Notes under the pieces: generated by a model
The model's database searches: none
What the model was told of the DNA's origin: nothing
What the model saw: the letters and a program-made list of their open reading frames with translations, nothing else
Position numbers and translations under genes: made by a program
Shown: positions 9,335 through 18,464 of the stretch, one piece after another
How the letters are laid out: every line of letters starts with the position of its first letter
Position numbering within the stretch: the first letter of the stretch is position 1
Assembly: GCF_010500835.1 (NCBI RefSeq)
Contig: NZ_JAAAMJ010000009.1
Span: 90,841-154,840 of the forward strand
Direction: 5' to 3'
DNA from: Aurantimonas aggregata
GTDB taxonomy: Bacteria; Pseudomonadota; Alphaproteobacteria; Rhizobiales; Rhizobiaceae
Length of the DNA stretch: 64,000 bases

Positions 9335-10981
9335 ATGGGCGAGGCATTCATCGGCGTGGACGTCGGCACCGGCAGCGCGCGTGCCGGCGTCTTCGACCGC
9401 AAGGGGCAACTGCTCGGTACGGCCAAACGCGATATCCGCCTCTGGCGCGACGATCACGGCCTCGTCGAGCAGTCCTCCGCCGACATCTGGACAGCGGTCG
9501 TCGCCTCGGTGCGCGAGGCGATGGAAAAGGCCGACATCGACCCGGCCTCGGTCAGGGGTCTCGGCTTCGACGCCACCTGCTCGCTGGTCGTCGTCGGCGC
9601 GGACGGAAAGGGCCTGCCGGTCGGCCCGACGGAGGATCCCGAGCGCGACATCATCGTCTGGATGGACCATCGCGCGCTCGACCAGACCCGGCGCATCAAC
9701 GAAACCAGGCATCCGGTGCTGCGCTATGTCGGCGGCGTCATTTCGCCCGAGATGGAAACGCCGAAGCTCCTGTGGCTGAAGGAGAACCGGCCCACGATCT
9801 TCGCCAGGGCGGCGCATTTCTTCGATCTTGCCGACTATCTCTCCTGGCGCGCCACGGGCAGCCTTGCCCGCTCGGTCTGCACCCTCGCCTGCAAATGGAC
9901 CTATCTCGCCCACGAGGGACGCTGGGACCCCGACTATTTCCGCACCGTCGGGCTCGAGGAACTCGCCGAGGAGGACTTCGTCCGCATCGGCGCCGAGGTC
10001 GTGGACATCGCGACGCCGCTCGGCGACGGACTCTCGCCAGCGGCGGCCGCCGATTTCGGCCTGCCGGTCGGCACACCCGTGGGCGCGCCGGTCATCGACG
10101 CGCATTCCGGCGGCATCGGCACGCTCGGCGGTCGCCGGCCGGACGGCAGCGCCGCCGAGCCCTCGGCCGAGCTGGCGCTGATCATGGGCACCTCGTCCTG
10201 CGCCATGGCGGTGACGCGCGACATCGCCTATGTCGACGGCGTCTGGGGACCGTACAAGGACTCGCTCCTGCCCGGCTACTGGCTGCTCGAAGGCGGCCAG
10301 TCGGCCTATGGCGCGGCGCTCGACTATCTCGTCGCGCTGCATCCGGCCTTCGCGGCGGCCAAGGCGACCGCAGCGTCCGAAGGCCGTTCGGTGCTCGACC
10401 ATCTGGAGCGCCGGGCGATCGAGACCGCCGGGTCGATCGAGGCGTCGGCCCGGCTCGCCGGCACGCTGAACATCGTCCCGGAATTCCTCGGCAACCGTTC
10501 GCCGGAGGCCGACCCGAACGCCACCGCCGTCATCGCCGGCCTCGGCCTCGAGACCAGCGAGGCGAGCCTCGTCCGGCTGTTCGTTGCCGGGCTCTGCGGC
10601 CTGTCCTACGGCACCGGTCAGATCGTCGAGGCGATGCGCGACAAGGGCGTCGGCCTCGGCACGATCGTGGTTTCCGGCGGGGCGGCAAGATCGCCGCTCT
10701 TGCGCCGTATCCTCGCCGACGCGACCGGGCTGAAGGTCGCCCTGCCGCAGACAGCCGAACCGGTCCTGCTCGGCGGCGCCATCATCGGCGCGGTGGCCGC
10801 CGGCGCGTTTCCCGACATTGCCCATGCCGCCGCGCAGATGTGCCGGGTCGGCGACGAGATCGCGCCCAATCCGGACCTTGCCGCCTTCCACGCCCGCAAG
10901 CGCCGCGCCTACGAGATCCTGCAGCGGGCCGAACGCGAGATCCGCGCGCTCGACGCGGTCGAGGTCGGCCTCGCCGGCTGA
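9335..10981 (+). CDS. FGGY-family carbohydrate kinase (D-ribulokinase-like)
   Basis: ATP-dependent kinase that phosphorylates a ketose or polyol, the last gene of the polyol operon. The 548-residue protein starts with the ASKHA phosphate-1 motif GVDVGTGSARAGVFD. The family features GFDATCSLVVV, MDHRA, the adenosine motif SGGAARSPLLRRI, and GTSSCAMAV are visible. The layout and length resemble the D-ribulokinase/FGGY subgroup rather than xylulokinase or glycerol kinase. A 97-bp gap separates it from the SDR. I infer that the SDR makes the ketulose and this enzyme makes its 5-phosphate for the pentose phosphate pathway. Confidence 0.85.
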   Translation: MGEAFIGVDVGTGSARAGVFDRKGQLLGTAKRDIRLWRDDHGLVEQSSADIWTAVVASVREAMEKADIDPASVRGLGFDATCSLVVVGADGKGLPVGPTEDPERDIIVWMDHRALDQTRRINETRHPVLRYVGGVISPEMETPKLLWLKENRPTIFARAAHFFDLADYLSWRATGSLARSVCTLACKWTYLAHEGRWDPDYFRTVGLEELAEEDFVRIGAEVVDIATPLGDGLSPAAAADFGLPVGTPVGAPVIDAHSGGIGTLGGRRPDGSAAEPSAELALIMGTSSCAMAVTRDIAYVDGVWGPYKDSLLPGYWLLEGGQSAYGAALDYLVALHPAFAAAKATAASEGRSVLDHLERRAIETAGSIEASARLAGTLNIVPEFLGNRSPEADPNATAVIAGLGLETSEASLVRLFVAGLCGLSYGTGQIVEAMRDKGVGLGTIVVSGGAARSPLLRRILADATGLKVALPQTAEPVLLGGAIIGAVAAGAFPDIAHAAAQMCRVGDEIAPNPDLAAFHARKRRAYEILQRAEREIRALDAVEVGLAG

Positions 10982-10983
10982 GG

Positions 10984-11004
10984 CCGGCCGCACGGCCCGG
11001 CCGG
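10984..11004. terminator. Shared hairpin between convergent genes
   Basis: CCGGCCG (10984-10990) pairs with CGGCCGG (10998-11004) across a 7-nt loop, within the 28 bp between the kinase stop and the stop of the convergent aldolase gene. It could end both transcripts; there is no U-tract. Confidence 0.4.
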
Positions 11005-11009
11005 GTGCT

Positions 11010-11942
11010 TCAGCCTGCGAGGGCGCGGTCGAGGCGGGCCAGCAGCTCGTCGAGTTCCTGCAGGTCGCGGGGGCTGAGCTTCGGGCCCGGATGGCGCACA
11101 TGCGCGGTGGCGATGGCGCCGCGCCGCCGCAGGATCTCCTTGCGCACCGCAAAGCCGAAGCCGAGCTGCTGCTCGTGCCGCAGGATCGGCAGATAGGCGT
11201 CGAAGACGTCCTCGGCCCCCTCCGCGTCGCCGGCGAAGAAGCGGTCGCAGACCGCGACCAGCATCTCGGGATAGGCAAAACCGGTCATCGCGCCGTCGAC
11301 GCCGCGGCGCAGCTCCTGCGGCAGATGCAGGCCACCATTGCCGACGAGAATGCTGATGCGTCGTCCCTCGCCGGTATCCGAGCGCTCGCGGAGCCTGGTG
11401 ATCTTGGTCAGGCCCGGGCTTTCCTCGTGCTTGAGCATGACGAGGTTGGGGAAGGCGTCGATCAGCCGGTGCAGCACGGCGACGGACGTCACCACCGTCG
11501 TCGTCTGCGGATAGTCCTGGTAGCAGACCGGAATGTCCGGGCCGAGCCGCGACAGCACCGTCTCCCAATAGGCATAGACCTGGTCGTCGGTCTTCAGGCC
11601 AGGCAGCGGCGCCACCATCACGCCGGCTGCACCGGCATCCATGGCGTCATTCGCGAACCGCACGAGATTGTCGGTGCCGGGATTGCTGGCGCCGACGATC
11701 ACCGGCCGGGCCCCGTCGATCCGGGCGAGATAGCGCGCCATGACGCTCCTAGACTCGTCCGGCGTCAGCTTGGTCGCCTCGCCGAGGAGGCCGAGGATGG
11801 TGAAGCCGCTGACGCCCTTCTCGAGATAGAAGTCGACGAGCCGGTCGACACTGTCGAGATCGAGCCCGCCGTCATCGAGGAACGGCGTCGGGCAGATGAC
11901 GAAGACGCCCTTGGTGGATTCGTTGATCAGCTGAGCGGCCAT
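11010..11942 (-). CDS. Dihydrodipicolinate-synthase/N-acetylneuraminate-lyase family aldolase
   Basis: Class I pyruvate-type aldolase fold (TIM barrel), 310 residues. Schiff-base Lys171 is in VMLKHEESPG and a candidate catalytic tyrosine is Tyr141 in VCYQDYP. The motif usually GTTGE reads GLLGE (51-55): the two threonines of true DapA are leucines, so lysine biosynthesis is unlikely. A catabolic aldolase or dehydratase (keto-deoxy acid or hydroxyproline-type) fits better. The gene is transcribed away from the hydantoin operon and shares its 375-bp control region. The substrate is unknown. Confidence 0.82.
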   Translation of the reverse strand: MAAQLINESTKGVFVICPTPFLDDGGLDLDSVDRLVDFYLEKGVSGFTILGLLGEATKLTPDESRSVMARYLARIDGARPVIVGASNPGTDNLVRFANDAMDAGAAGVMVAPLPGLKTDDQVYAYWETVLSRLGPDIPVCYQDYPQTTTVVTSVAVLHRLIDAFPNLVMLKHEESPGLTKITRLRERSDTGEGRRISILVGNGGLHLPQELRRGVDGAMTGFAYPEMLVAVCDRFFAGDAEGAEDVFDAYLPILRHEQQLGFGFAVRKEILRRRGAIATAHVRHPGPKLSPRDLQELDELLARLDRALAG

Positions 11943-12146
11943 GTGGCTTCGTTCCTGTGCATCGGCGGGTTCGCCTATCGGGGAGGTCCTGCGCTACCAA
12001 GCCGTTCGCCGCGCCGTGACCTTGCATCGAGGCGTAGCCGAGGCGACCGAGGCCAGGCAACCCGGCGCCAGGGCAGTCTCCCGCCATCGGCGGTTGGCGG
12101 GGCAGCCTGTGGTCGGGCGCAAAGTCCTGATCCTCATGGCGTCTGG

Positions 12147-12233
12147 AATATTTGCGGCTACCGCGCCCCCATCCGGGATCCTCGTATACGATTTTCTAAT
12201 CATTCAACTTGATTTCGCCGCCCTGCAAATATT
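12147..12233. promoter_or_regulatory. Divergent control region with two kinds of dyad
   Basis: Between the aldolase and hydantoin genes, AATATTTGC (12147-12155) is repeated in inverted form as GCAAATATT (12225-12233), about 70 bp apart. Between them TCGTATACGA (12182-12191) is a perfect 10-bp palindrome of the type bound by GntR regulators of the FadR/FCD class (TnGT..ACnA). These could be a looping LysR-type site and a GntR-type site. The binding proteins are inferred. Confidence 0.45.
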
Positions 12234-12317
12234 GCGCTCGGCACCCCGGCGTGGCTAACTGCTCATCGATTGCACCTGATGAATTTTGCGGCATCACCAC
12301 GAATGGAGAATCTCCCC

Positions 12318-13172
12318 ATGCGCTTACGCCCCGCCACCACGTTCGCCGCGCTTCTCCTGATGGGCCTGCCGGCGACGGTCTCTGCCCAGGAAGCACCGCT
12401 GCGTACCGCGCTCGACGGGACCTTCGCGCCGCATGCCATGCCGACCATGAGCGGCGGCGTGGAAGGCTTCAACGTCGATCTCGTCAACCTGATCGGGGAG
12501 CGCCTCGGCCGCGAGGTCGAGCTGACGTCGGCGCAGTTCTCCGGGCTCATCCCGGCGCTTCAGGCCGGCACGTTCGACTTTCTCGCCGCCCCCGTCACGG
12601 TGAACGAGGAGCGGGCTGCCAACCTCCTCTTCACCGAAGGCTTCATGGACACGAACTTCGCCTTCGTCGTGCCGACGGACGCCCCGGAATACGCCGATCT
12701 CGACGCCTTCCGCGGCAAGACCATCGCCGTCAATCGCGGCTCGGCCTATGACAGCTACCTCGCCGAGCGCGCCGACGAATACGGCTGGACGGTCGAGTCC
12801 TACGGCACCAACAGCGACGCCGTCGCTGCCGTCCTGTCCGGCCGGGCCGACGCCAACCTGGCCGGCGCCACCGTCGCGGCCTGGGCGGCACAGAAGAACC
12901 CGCAGCTGGCGCTCTCCTACGAGATCGAGACCGGCCTCGTCTGGGCGCTTTCGTTCCGGCAGGACTCGACCGAGATGCGCGACCTCGTCGACCGGGCGAT
13001 CGAGTGCCTGAAGATCGACGGCTCGATGGCCGAGCTCTCGCAGAAATGGTTCGGCGTCGAGCCGACGACGGGGGCCACCATCGTCACGCCGACCCCCGGT
13101 TTTGGTGTGCCCGACTTTCCGGGCTATGCCGAGGACGATCACCAGCCGTCCTGCGACGGGCTCGCATCGTAG
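12318..13172 (+). CDS. Family 3 amino-acid ABC transporter substrate-binding protein
   Basis: Periplasmic binding protein of a polar-amino-acid-type importer, first gene of the hydantoin operon. A signal peptide of about 23 residues (hydrophobic core [14 protein letters not shown]) leads to a 284-residue protein with [15 protein letters not shown] and the [12 protein letters not shown] lobe typical of GlnH/HisJ-like proteins. I chose the ATG at 12318, with GGAG at 12305-12308; upstream in-frame ATGs at 12270 and 12303 give a poor signal peptide. The ligand may be a hydantoin or N-carbamoyl amino acid, judged only from the enzymes downstream. Confidence 0.85.
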   Translation: MRLRPATTFAALLLMGLPATVSAQEAPLRTALDGTFAPHAMPTMSGGVEGFNVDLVNLIGERLGREVELTSAQFSGLIPALQAGTFDFLAAPVTVNEERAANLLFTEGFMDTNFAFVVPTDAPEYADLDAFRGKTIAVNRGSAYDSYLAERADEYGWTVESYGTNSDAVAAVLSGRADANLAGATVAAWAAQKNPQLALSYEIETGLVWALSFRQDSTEMRDLVDRAIECLKIDGSMAELSQKWFGVEPTTGATIVTPTPGFGVPDFPGYAEDDHQPSCDGLAS

Positions 13173-13245
13173 CCTTCAAGCTCCCGGCATTCTGGGCAAG
13201 GGGTTCGCATCGGCTTTCGTGCGGAACCCAGACGAGGCGCAAATC

Positions 13246-13995
13246 ATGACCCGCACCGCCCTCGAGATCGTCTCGTTGTCGAAGTCCTTCGGCAAGACCG
13301 AGGTCCTCTGCGACATCAGCCTGAAGGTCGCGGCCAGCGAACTCGTCTGCCTGATAGGGCCGTCGGGATCGGGCAAGAGCACGCTTCTGCGCTGCTGCAA
13401 CCGCCTGGAGGAGCCGAGCTCGGGCGACATCCTGATCGGCGGCCGCAACATCCACCACGGCACCGCCCGGGACCTGCGGCGCATGCGGGTCCGCACCGGC
13501 ATGGTGTTCCAAGGCTTCCACCTCTATCCGCATCTGAGCGTCATGGGTAATCTGACCCTCGCCCAGCGCAAGGCGCTCGGGCGCTCCCGCAGCGAGGCCG
13601 AGGCGAAGGCCCGGCTGATGCTGGAGAAGGTCGGGCTGTCCGAAAAGGCGGCGGCCTACCCGTCCGAACTTTCCGGGGGTCAGCAGCAGCGCGTGGCAAT
13701 AGCCCGCGCCCTCGCCCTCGATCCCGACATCATGCTCTTCGACGAGCCGACTTCGGCGCTCGATCCCGAACTCGTCGGCTCCGTGCTGGCGGTCATGGCC
13801 GATCTGAAGGCGCAGGGCATGACGATGCTGGTCGTCACGCACGAGATGGGCTTCGCCCGCGAGGCCGCCGATCGCGTCGTCTTCATGGATGCCGGCGTCA
13901 TCGTCGAGGAAGGAACGCCCGACGCCGTCTTCGGCGCGCCGAAGATGAAGCGGACGCAGGACTTCCTGCAGCGGATCGACAGACGCGCGGCATGA
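13246..13995 (+). CDS. Amino-acid ABC transporter ATP-binding protein
   Basis: Cytoplasmic ATPase of the hydantoin-operon importer, 249 residues, GlnQ/HisP type. Walker [10 protein letters not shown] is at 38-46, the signature LSGGQQQR at 142-149 and Walker B IMLFDEP at 162-168, then THEMGFA. The Q-loop reads [10 protein letters not shown], slightly unlike the usual VFQ-x-FNLFPH. The ATG at 13246 is followed directly by the first strand; a longer frame back to 13102 is non-conserved sequence. Its last codons overlap the first permease start by ATGA. Confidence 0.9.
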   Translation: MTRTALEIVSLSKSFGKTEVLCDISLKVAASELVCLIGPSGSGKSTLLRCCNRLEEPSSGDILIGGRNIHHGTARDLRRMRVRTGMVFQGFHLYPHLSVMGNLTLAQRKALGRSRSEAEAKARLMLEKVGLSEKAAAYPSELSGGQQQRVAIARALALDPDIMLFDEPTSALDPELVGSVLAVMADLKAQGMTMLVVTHEMGFAREAADRVVFMDAGVIVEEGTPDAVFGAPKMKRTQDFLQRIDRRAA

Positions 13996-14672
13996 GCGGC
14001 TTCGACCGGTTCCTCGCCACCTTCTTCAACCCCGTCACCATCGCCGCCTACACGCCGGCGGTGCTGGAGGGCGTCAAGGTGACGATCCTCCTGGCACTCG
14101 CCGTGACCGTCGCCGGAACGCTGCTCGGCCTTGGCCTGGCGGCGCTGCGGACCTACCGGGTCCGCCCACTCAACCTTTTGATCGTCGGTTTCGCCGACAT
14201 CGGCCGGGCGCTGCCGCCGCTGGTCATCATTCTCCTCTTCTATTTTGGCCTGCCAGGCGTCGGGATCCGCCTGTCAGGGCCGATGGTGGTCTTCATCGTC
14301 CTCGCCCTGACGCTTGCGGCTTTCGCCGAGGAGGCCTTCTGGGCGGGCTTCACCACCGTCGCCAAGGGCCAGTGGGAAGCCGGCATCGCGACCGGGCTGA
14401 GCTTCACCGCGACGCTCCTCTATGTCGCCCTGCCGCAGGCCGTGCGGCTGGCGGTGCCGCCGCTGGTCAACCGCATCCTCGCCATCTCCAAGATGACGGC
14501 GCTCGGCTCGGTCGTCGGCGTGCAGGAAATCCTCGGCGCCGCGACGGCCGCCCAGAGCCTGTCGGGCAGCGCCACGCCGCTGACCATGGCGGCGATCGCC
14601 TATCTCGCCGTCTTCCTTCCCGTCGCGATCCTGGCGCGGTTCCTCGAGAGCCGCTTCGCGTGGTCGAGCTAG
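13992..14672 (+). CDS. Amino-acid ABC transporter permease (first)
   Basis: Inner-membrane channel subunit of HisMQ type, 226 residues with about five hydrophobic segments. The coupling loop around [15 protein letters not shown] precedes [14 protein letters not shown], characteristic of polar amino-acid permeases. It starts inside the ATPase stop codon (ATGA) and is followed 10 bp later by the second permease, so a heterodimeric channel is expected. Confidence 0.88.
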   Translation: MSGFDRFLATFFNPVTIAAYTPAVLEGVKVTILLALAVTVAGTLLGLGLAALRTYRVRPLNLLIVGFADIGRALPPLVIILLFYFGLPGVGIRLSGPMVVFIVLALTLAAFAEEAFWAGFTTVAKGQWEAGIATGLSFTATLLYVALPQAVRLAVPPLVNRILAISKMTALGSVVGVQEILGAATAAQSLSGSATPLTMAAIAYLAVFLPVAILARFLESRFAWSS

Positions 14673-14682
14673 GGAGGCGGCG

Positions 14683-15348
14683 ATGGACGCGGTGATCCAG
14701 CAATTCTTCAATGTCGACGTGATGCTTCAGGCAGCGCCTCTCCTCCTGCAGGGCCTGTGGATGACGGCCAAGCTGTGCCTGGCGGTGATCGGACTCGGCC
14801 TCGTCGGCGGCCTCCTGATCGCGCTCGCGAGCCTCAGTCCGCGGCGCTGGCTGCGGCTTCCCGCCATCGTCTATGTCGACATATTCCGCGCCATGCCGCC
14901 GCTGGTGCTGCTCGTCTTCATCTATTCCGGCCTGCCCTTCGCCGGGCTCGACGTCGCGCCGTTCACGGCGGTCATGCTGGCGTTCCTGCTCAACAACTCG
15001 TCCTATTACGGCGAAGTCTACCGCGCCGGCATCCAGTCCGTGCCGGCCGGGCAATGGGAGGCGGCGCGGGCCACCGGCCTCAGCGGCGTGCAGACGCTCG
15101 GCTCGGTCGTCCTGCCCCAGGCCATCCGCAACGTCCTGCCGGATCTCCTGTCGAACACGATCGAGGTGGTGAAGCTGACGTCGCTCGCTTCCGTCGTGTC
15201 GCTCGCCGAGCTGCTCTACGCGGCCAACATGGCCCGCTCGATCACCTACAACGCCTCGCCGCTGGTGGCGGCGGCCCTCATCTACCTGGTTTTTCTCTGG
15301 CCGCTCGTGCGGCTGGTCAGCCGCTATCAGCGGCCGCTTGCGATCTGA
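14683..15348 (+). CDS. Amino-acid ABC transporter permease (second)
   Basis: Partner permease of 221 residues. It carries YIDIFR-like YVDIFRAMPPLVLLVF, NNSSYYGEVYRAGIQSVPAGQWEAARATGLS and VLPQAIRNVLPDL elements of the His/Glu/Gln permease family, shown here in part. GGGAGG lies about 8 bp before the ATG. With the preceding three genes it completes an importer placed directly ahead of the hydantoin-cleaving enzymes. Confidence 0.88.
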   Translation: MDAVIQQFFNVDVMLQAAPLLLQGLWMTAKLCLAVIGLGLVGGLLIALASLSPRRWLRLPAIVYVDIFRAMPPLVLLVFIYSGLPFAGLDVAPFTAVMLAFLLNNSSYYGEVYRAGIQSVPAGQWEAARATGLSGVQTLGSVVLPQAIRNVLPDLLSNTIEVVKLTSLASVVSLAELLYAANMARSITYNASPLVAAALIYLVFLWPLVRLVSRYQRPLAI

Positions 15349-15375
15349 TCGCGCCGTCAAGGAAAGAAGCAAAAC

Positions 15376-16302
15376 ATGGCAGAATTCGTCGTCGGAGGCG
15401 CCCAGATGGGCCCCAACCAGAAGGCCGACAGCCGCAAAATGATCGTCGCGCGGATGCTGGCACTCATGGAAGAAGCCGCCGGCAGGGGCGTCGAGCTGGT
15501 GGTCTATCCGGAGCTGGCGCTGACGACGTTCTTCCCGCGCTGGTACATGGAGAACGAGGCGGAGGTCGACGCCTTCTTCGAGACCGAGATGCCGGGCCCC
15601 GAGACCGCGCCGCTGTTCGAGCGCGCCCGCGAGCTGCGCATGGCCATCAGCTTCGGCTATGCCGAGAAGACCCCCGAAGGCCGGCACTTCAACACCTCGA
15701 TCCTGACCGACCGGGCCGGCAACATCGTCGGCAAGTACCGCAAGATCCATCTGCCCGGCCATTCGGAATACGACACCGAACGCGCCTTCCAGCATCTGGA
15801 GAAGCGCTATTTCGAGCCGGGCGACCTCGGCTTTCCGGTCTGGCGCAACGAGGGCGTCATCATGGGCATGGCGATCTGCAACGACCGCCGGTGGCCGGAG
15901 ACCTATCGCTGCCTCGGCCTGCAGGGCGTCGAACTCGTGATGCTCGGCTACAACACGCCGTCGGTGAACAGCCAGATGAGCGCCGAAGGCCTGAAGGAGC
16001 GGCTGTTCCACTCCGAACTGTCGATGCAGGCCGGCGCCTACCAGAATTCGACCTACGTCGTCGGCATCGCCAAGGCGGGCGTCGAGGACGGCCATCCGCT
16101 GATGGGCGGCTCAATCATCGTCGACCCCGACGGCTTCGTCGTGGCGCGGGCCGAGAGCGAGGAGGACGAGCTGATCGTCGCTTCCTGCGACTTCGCCAAA
16201 TGCGCCTTCGGCAAGTCGACCATCTTCGATTTCGCCCGGCATCGCCGGATCGAGCATTATCAGCGGATCACCGAACAGGCCGGCGTCATCGTCGAGGTCT
16301 GA
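15376..16302 (+). CDS. N-carbamoyl-D-amino acid hydrolase (D-carbamoylase)
   Basis: Hydrolyses N-carbamoyl-D-amino acids to D-amino acid, CO2 and ammonia; nitrilase superfamily, cytoplasmic. The 308 residues carry the Glu-Lys-Cys triad: Glu46 in YPELALTTFFPRW, Lys123 in YRKIHLPGH and Cys168 in AICNDRRWPET. The phrases FNTSIL, FQHLEKRYFEPGDLGFPV and LSMQAGAYQN match the Agrobacterium D-carbamoylase family closely as I know it. The D-specific assignment therefore rests on overall similarity and context. It acts on the product of the D-hydantoinase next door. Confidence 0.92.
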   Translation: MAEFVVGGAQMGPNQKADSRKMIVARMLALMEEAAGRGVELVVYPELALTTFFPRWYMENEAEVDAFFETEMPGPETAPLFERARELRMAISFGYAEKTPEGRHFNTSILTDRAGNIVGKYRKIHLPGHSEYDTERAFQHLEKRYFEPGDLGFPVWRNEGVIMGMAICNDRRWPETYRCLGLQGVELVMLGYNTPSVNSQMSAEGLKERLFHSELSMQAGAYQNSTYVVGIAKAGVEDGHPLMGGSIIVDPDGFVVARAESEEDELIVASCDFAKCAFGKSTIFDFARHRRIEHYQRITEQAGVIVEV

Positions 16303-16329
16303 TCGACGCAAGCAAGGGAGGTTGAGCCG

Positions 16330-17796
16330 ATGAACGCCCCGTTCGACACGGTGATCCATGGCGGCACGATCGTGACCGCCGCCGAGAGCTTTCGCGGCGA
16401 CATCGCCCTGAAGGACGGCCGCATCGCCGCCATCGCGGAGAGCATCGCCGGCGGCGAACGCCGCATCGACGCGGGCGGCCGCCTGGTCATGCCGGGCGGC
16501 ATCGAGGCGCATTGCCACATTGCGCAGGAGAGCTCGTCCGGCGTGATGAGCGCCGACGATTACTATACCGGCTCGGTCTCCGCCGCGTTCGGCGGCAATT
16601 CCTGCTTCGTCCCCTTCGCCGCCCAGCATCGCGGCCAGTCGATCGCCGACGTCCTCGCCACCTATGATGGCCGGGCCGCGCCGAACTCGGTGCTCGACTA
16701 TTCCTACCATCTGATCGTCTCGGACCCGACGCCGACGGTGCTCCACGAGGAACTGCCGCGCGCCTTTGCCCGCGGCATCACCTCGTTCAAGGTCTTCATG
16801 ACCTACGACCTGATGAATGTCGGCGATGCCGGGCTGCTCGACATCCTGACCGTCGCCAAGGCGCACGGCGCGCTGACCATGGTCCATGCCGAGAACAACG
16901 ACATGGTCAAATGGATGAACCGCCGACTCGCCGATGCCGGCCTGACCGCGCCGAAATACCATGCCGTCAGCCGACCCGAACTCGCCGAGGAGGAGGCGAT
17001 CCATCGCGCCGTGTCGCTGGCCAAGCTCGTCGACGCCCCGCTCTTCGTCGTCCACGTCTCAACGCGCGGCGGGGCAGCCATCGTCGCGCGCGAGCGCGAT
17101 GCCGGGACACGGCTCTTCGCCGAGACCTGCCCGCAATATCTCGCCTTCACGCGCGCCGATCTCGACCGGCCGGGCATGGAAGGCGCCAAGTACATCTGCT
17201 CGCCGCCGCTGCGCGACGGCGAGACGCAGGCCGCCTTGTGGGGCCATGTCGCGCGCGGCACCTTCGACAGCGTCTCGTCCGACCATGCGCCCTACCGGTT
17301 CGATGCCGGCGGCAAGTTCCTCAACGGCGCCGACGCGCCCTACCCCAAGATCGCCAACGGCATGCCGGGGATCGCCGCGCGCCTGCCGTATCTGTTCTCC
17401 GAAGGCGTCGTCGCCGGCCGCATCGACCTGCAGCAGTTCGCCGCCCTGTCGGCGGGCAACGCGGCGCGGATCTTCGGCCTCTCATCCAAAGGCTCGCTGA
17501 TGCCGGGCCACGACGCCGACATCGCCATCTGGGATCCGGAGGAACGGCGCGTCGTCACCCTGGAGGACCAGCACGACGCGATGGACTACACGCCCTTCGA
17601 CGGGATGACGCTCACCGGCTGGCCGGTCACCGTGCTCAGCCGCGGCGCCGTCGTGGTTCACGAAGGCCGTCTCGAGGCAGCTCGCGGCCAGGGCCGTTTC
17701 GTCGCCCGCCAGCCTTCCGGCACCGGGCGGATGCGCGGTCATCGCGCACCGGAATTCGAGGCGCTGCGCGCCGAAGGACACGAGATCGCGCCATGA
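16330..17796 (+). CDS. D-hydantoinase / dihydropyrimidinase
   Basis: Zinc-dependent cyclic amidohydrolase that opens 5-substituted hydantoins (or dihydropyrimidines) to N-carbamoyl amino acids. 488 residues, normal length. Metal ligands are visible: His61 and His63 (EAHCHI), the carbamylated Lys154 (SFKVFMTY), His186 (VHAEN), His242 (VVHVST) and Asp318 (SSDHAPY). GGGAGG precedes the ATG by about 7 bp. The stop codon overlaps the racemase start. Because carbamoylase and racemase flank it, hydantoin use is more likely than pyrimidine breakdown, although the family cannot be separated by motif alone. Confidence 0.9.
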   Translation: MNAPFDTVIHGGTIVTAAESFRGDIALKDGRIAAIAESIAGGERRIDAGGRLVMPGGIEAHCHIAQESSSGVMSADDYYTGSVSAAFGGNSCFVPFAAQHRGQSIADVLATYDGRAAPNSVLDYSYHLIVSDPTPTVLHEELPRAFARGITSFKVFMTYDLMNVGDAGLLDILTVAKAHGALTMVHAENNDMVKWMNRRLADAGLTAPKYHAVSRPELAEEEAIHRAVSLAKLVDAPLFVVHVSTRGGAAIVARERDAGTRLFAETCPQYLAFTRADLDRPGMEGAKYICSPPLRDGETQAALWGHVARGTFDSVSSDHAPYRFDAGGKFLNGADAPYPKIANGMPGIAARLPYLFSEGVVAGRIDLQQFAALSAGNAARIFGLSSKGSLMPGHDADIAIWDPEERRVVTLEDQHDAMDYTPFDGMTLTGWPVTVLSRGAVVVHEGRLEAARGQGRFVARQPSGTGRMRGHRAPEFEALRAEGHEIAP

Positions 17797-18464
17797 GCGA
17801 CGCCTCACCCCCCATCGTAGTGGTCAACCCGAACAGCGACGAAGCTGTCACGCAAGCGATGTCGGCGGCGCTGGAGGGGTTCCGACTCGGCGGCGGCCCG
17901 GCGATCGAATGCGTCACCTTCGACGACGGGCCGATCGGCATCATGACCGAACTGCACGTCCAGGAGGCGGCGCTGCGCTTCGGCCAGTATGCACAAACCA
18001 GACCGGACGCGGGCGCGCTGATCAGCGCCTGCTACTCGCAGCCGGGCGTCGACCTGGCTCGTTCGCTGACGCGCGTGCCGGTCATCGGCATCCAGGACGC
18101 CGGCGTCCTCTCCGCCCTGGCGCGGGCCGACCTGTTCGGTGTCATCGCCGTGGCGCCGGGATCGATCCCCCGGCATCTGCGCCATTTGCGCCGCCTCGGC
18201 GCCGACAGGCGGCTTGCCGGCGAGGTGGCACTGTCGGAGCCGGTGAGCGTCGCGGAAAGCGGACGCGGCGAGCGCAGCTTCGGGTTGCTGATGGAGGCCG
18301 GCAGCCGGCTCGCGGCCATGGGCGCGGGCGCCGTCGTGCTTGGCTGCGCCGGCATGTCGGGCCACCGGGCGCGGCTGGAGGCGGAACTCGGCATCGTCGT
18401 CATCGACCCGACGCAGGCCGCCGTCGCCCTGGCGCTGGCGGCGATCCTGCCGGGCCAGGCATGA
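17793..18464 (+). CDS. Hydantoin racemase (Asp/Glu racemase superfamily)
   Basis: Cofactor-independent racemase of 223 residues that would interconvert L- and D-5-substituted hydantoins so that all feeds the D-specific enzymes. The two catalytic cysteines are Cys80 (SACYSQPG) and Cys185 (VLGCAGM), and NPNS lies near the N-terminus. Both boundaries overlap neighbours by 4 bp (ATGA), showing tight translational coupling with hydantoinase and LysR genes. An allantoin-racemase-type activity is the alternative, less likely with D-carbamoylase present. Confidence 0.87.
   Translation: MSDASPPIVVVNPNSDEAVTQAMSAALEGFRLGGGPAIECVTFDDGPIGIMTELHVQEAALRFGQYAQTRPDAGALISACYSQPGVDLARSLTRVPVIGIQDAGVLSALARADLFGVIAVAPGSIPRHLRHLRRLGADRRLAGEVALSEPVSVAESGRGERSFGLLMEAGSRLAAMGAGAVVLGCAGMSGHRARLEAELGIVVIDPTQAAVALALAAILPGQA

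Noticed and set aside
8153..11278. 1041-codon minus-strand frame antisense to the SDR and FGGY genes
   Set aside because: Same low-complexity arginine/aspartate signature; the plus-strand genes there are clear family members.
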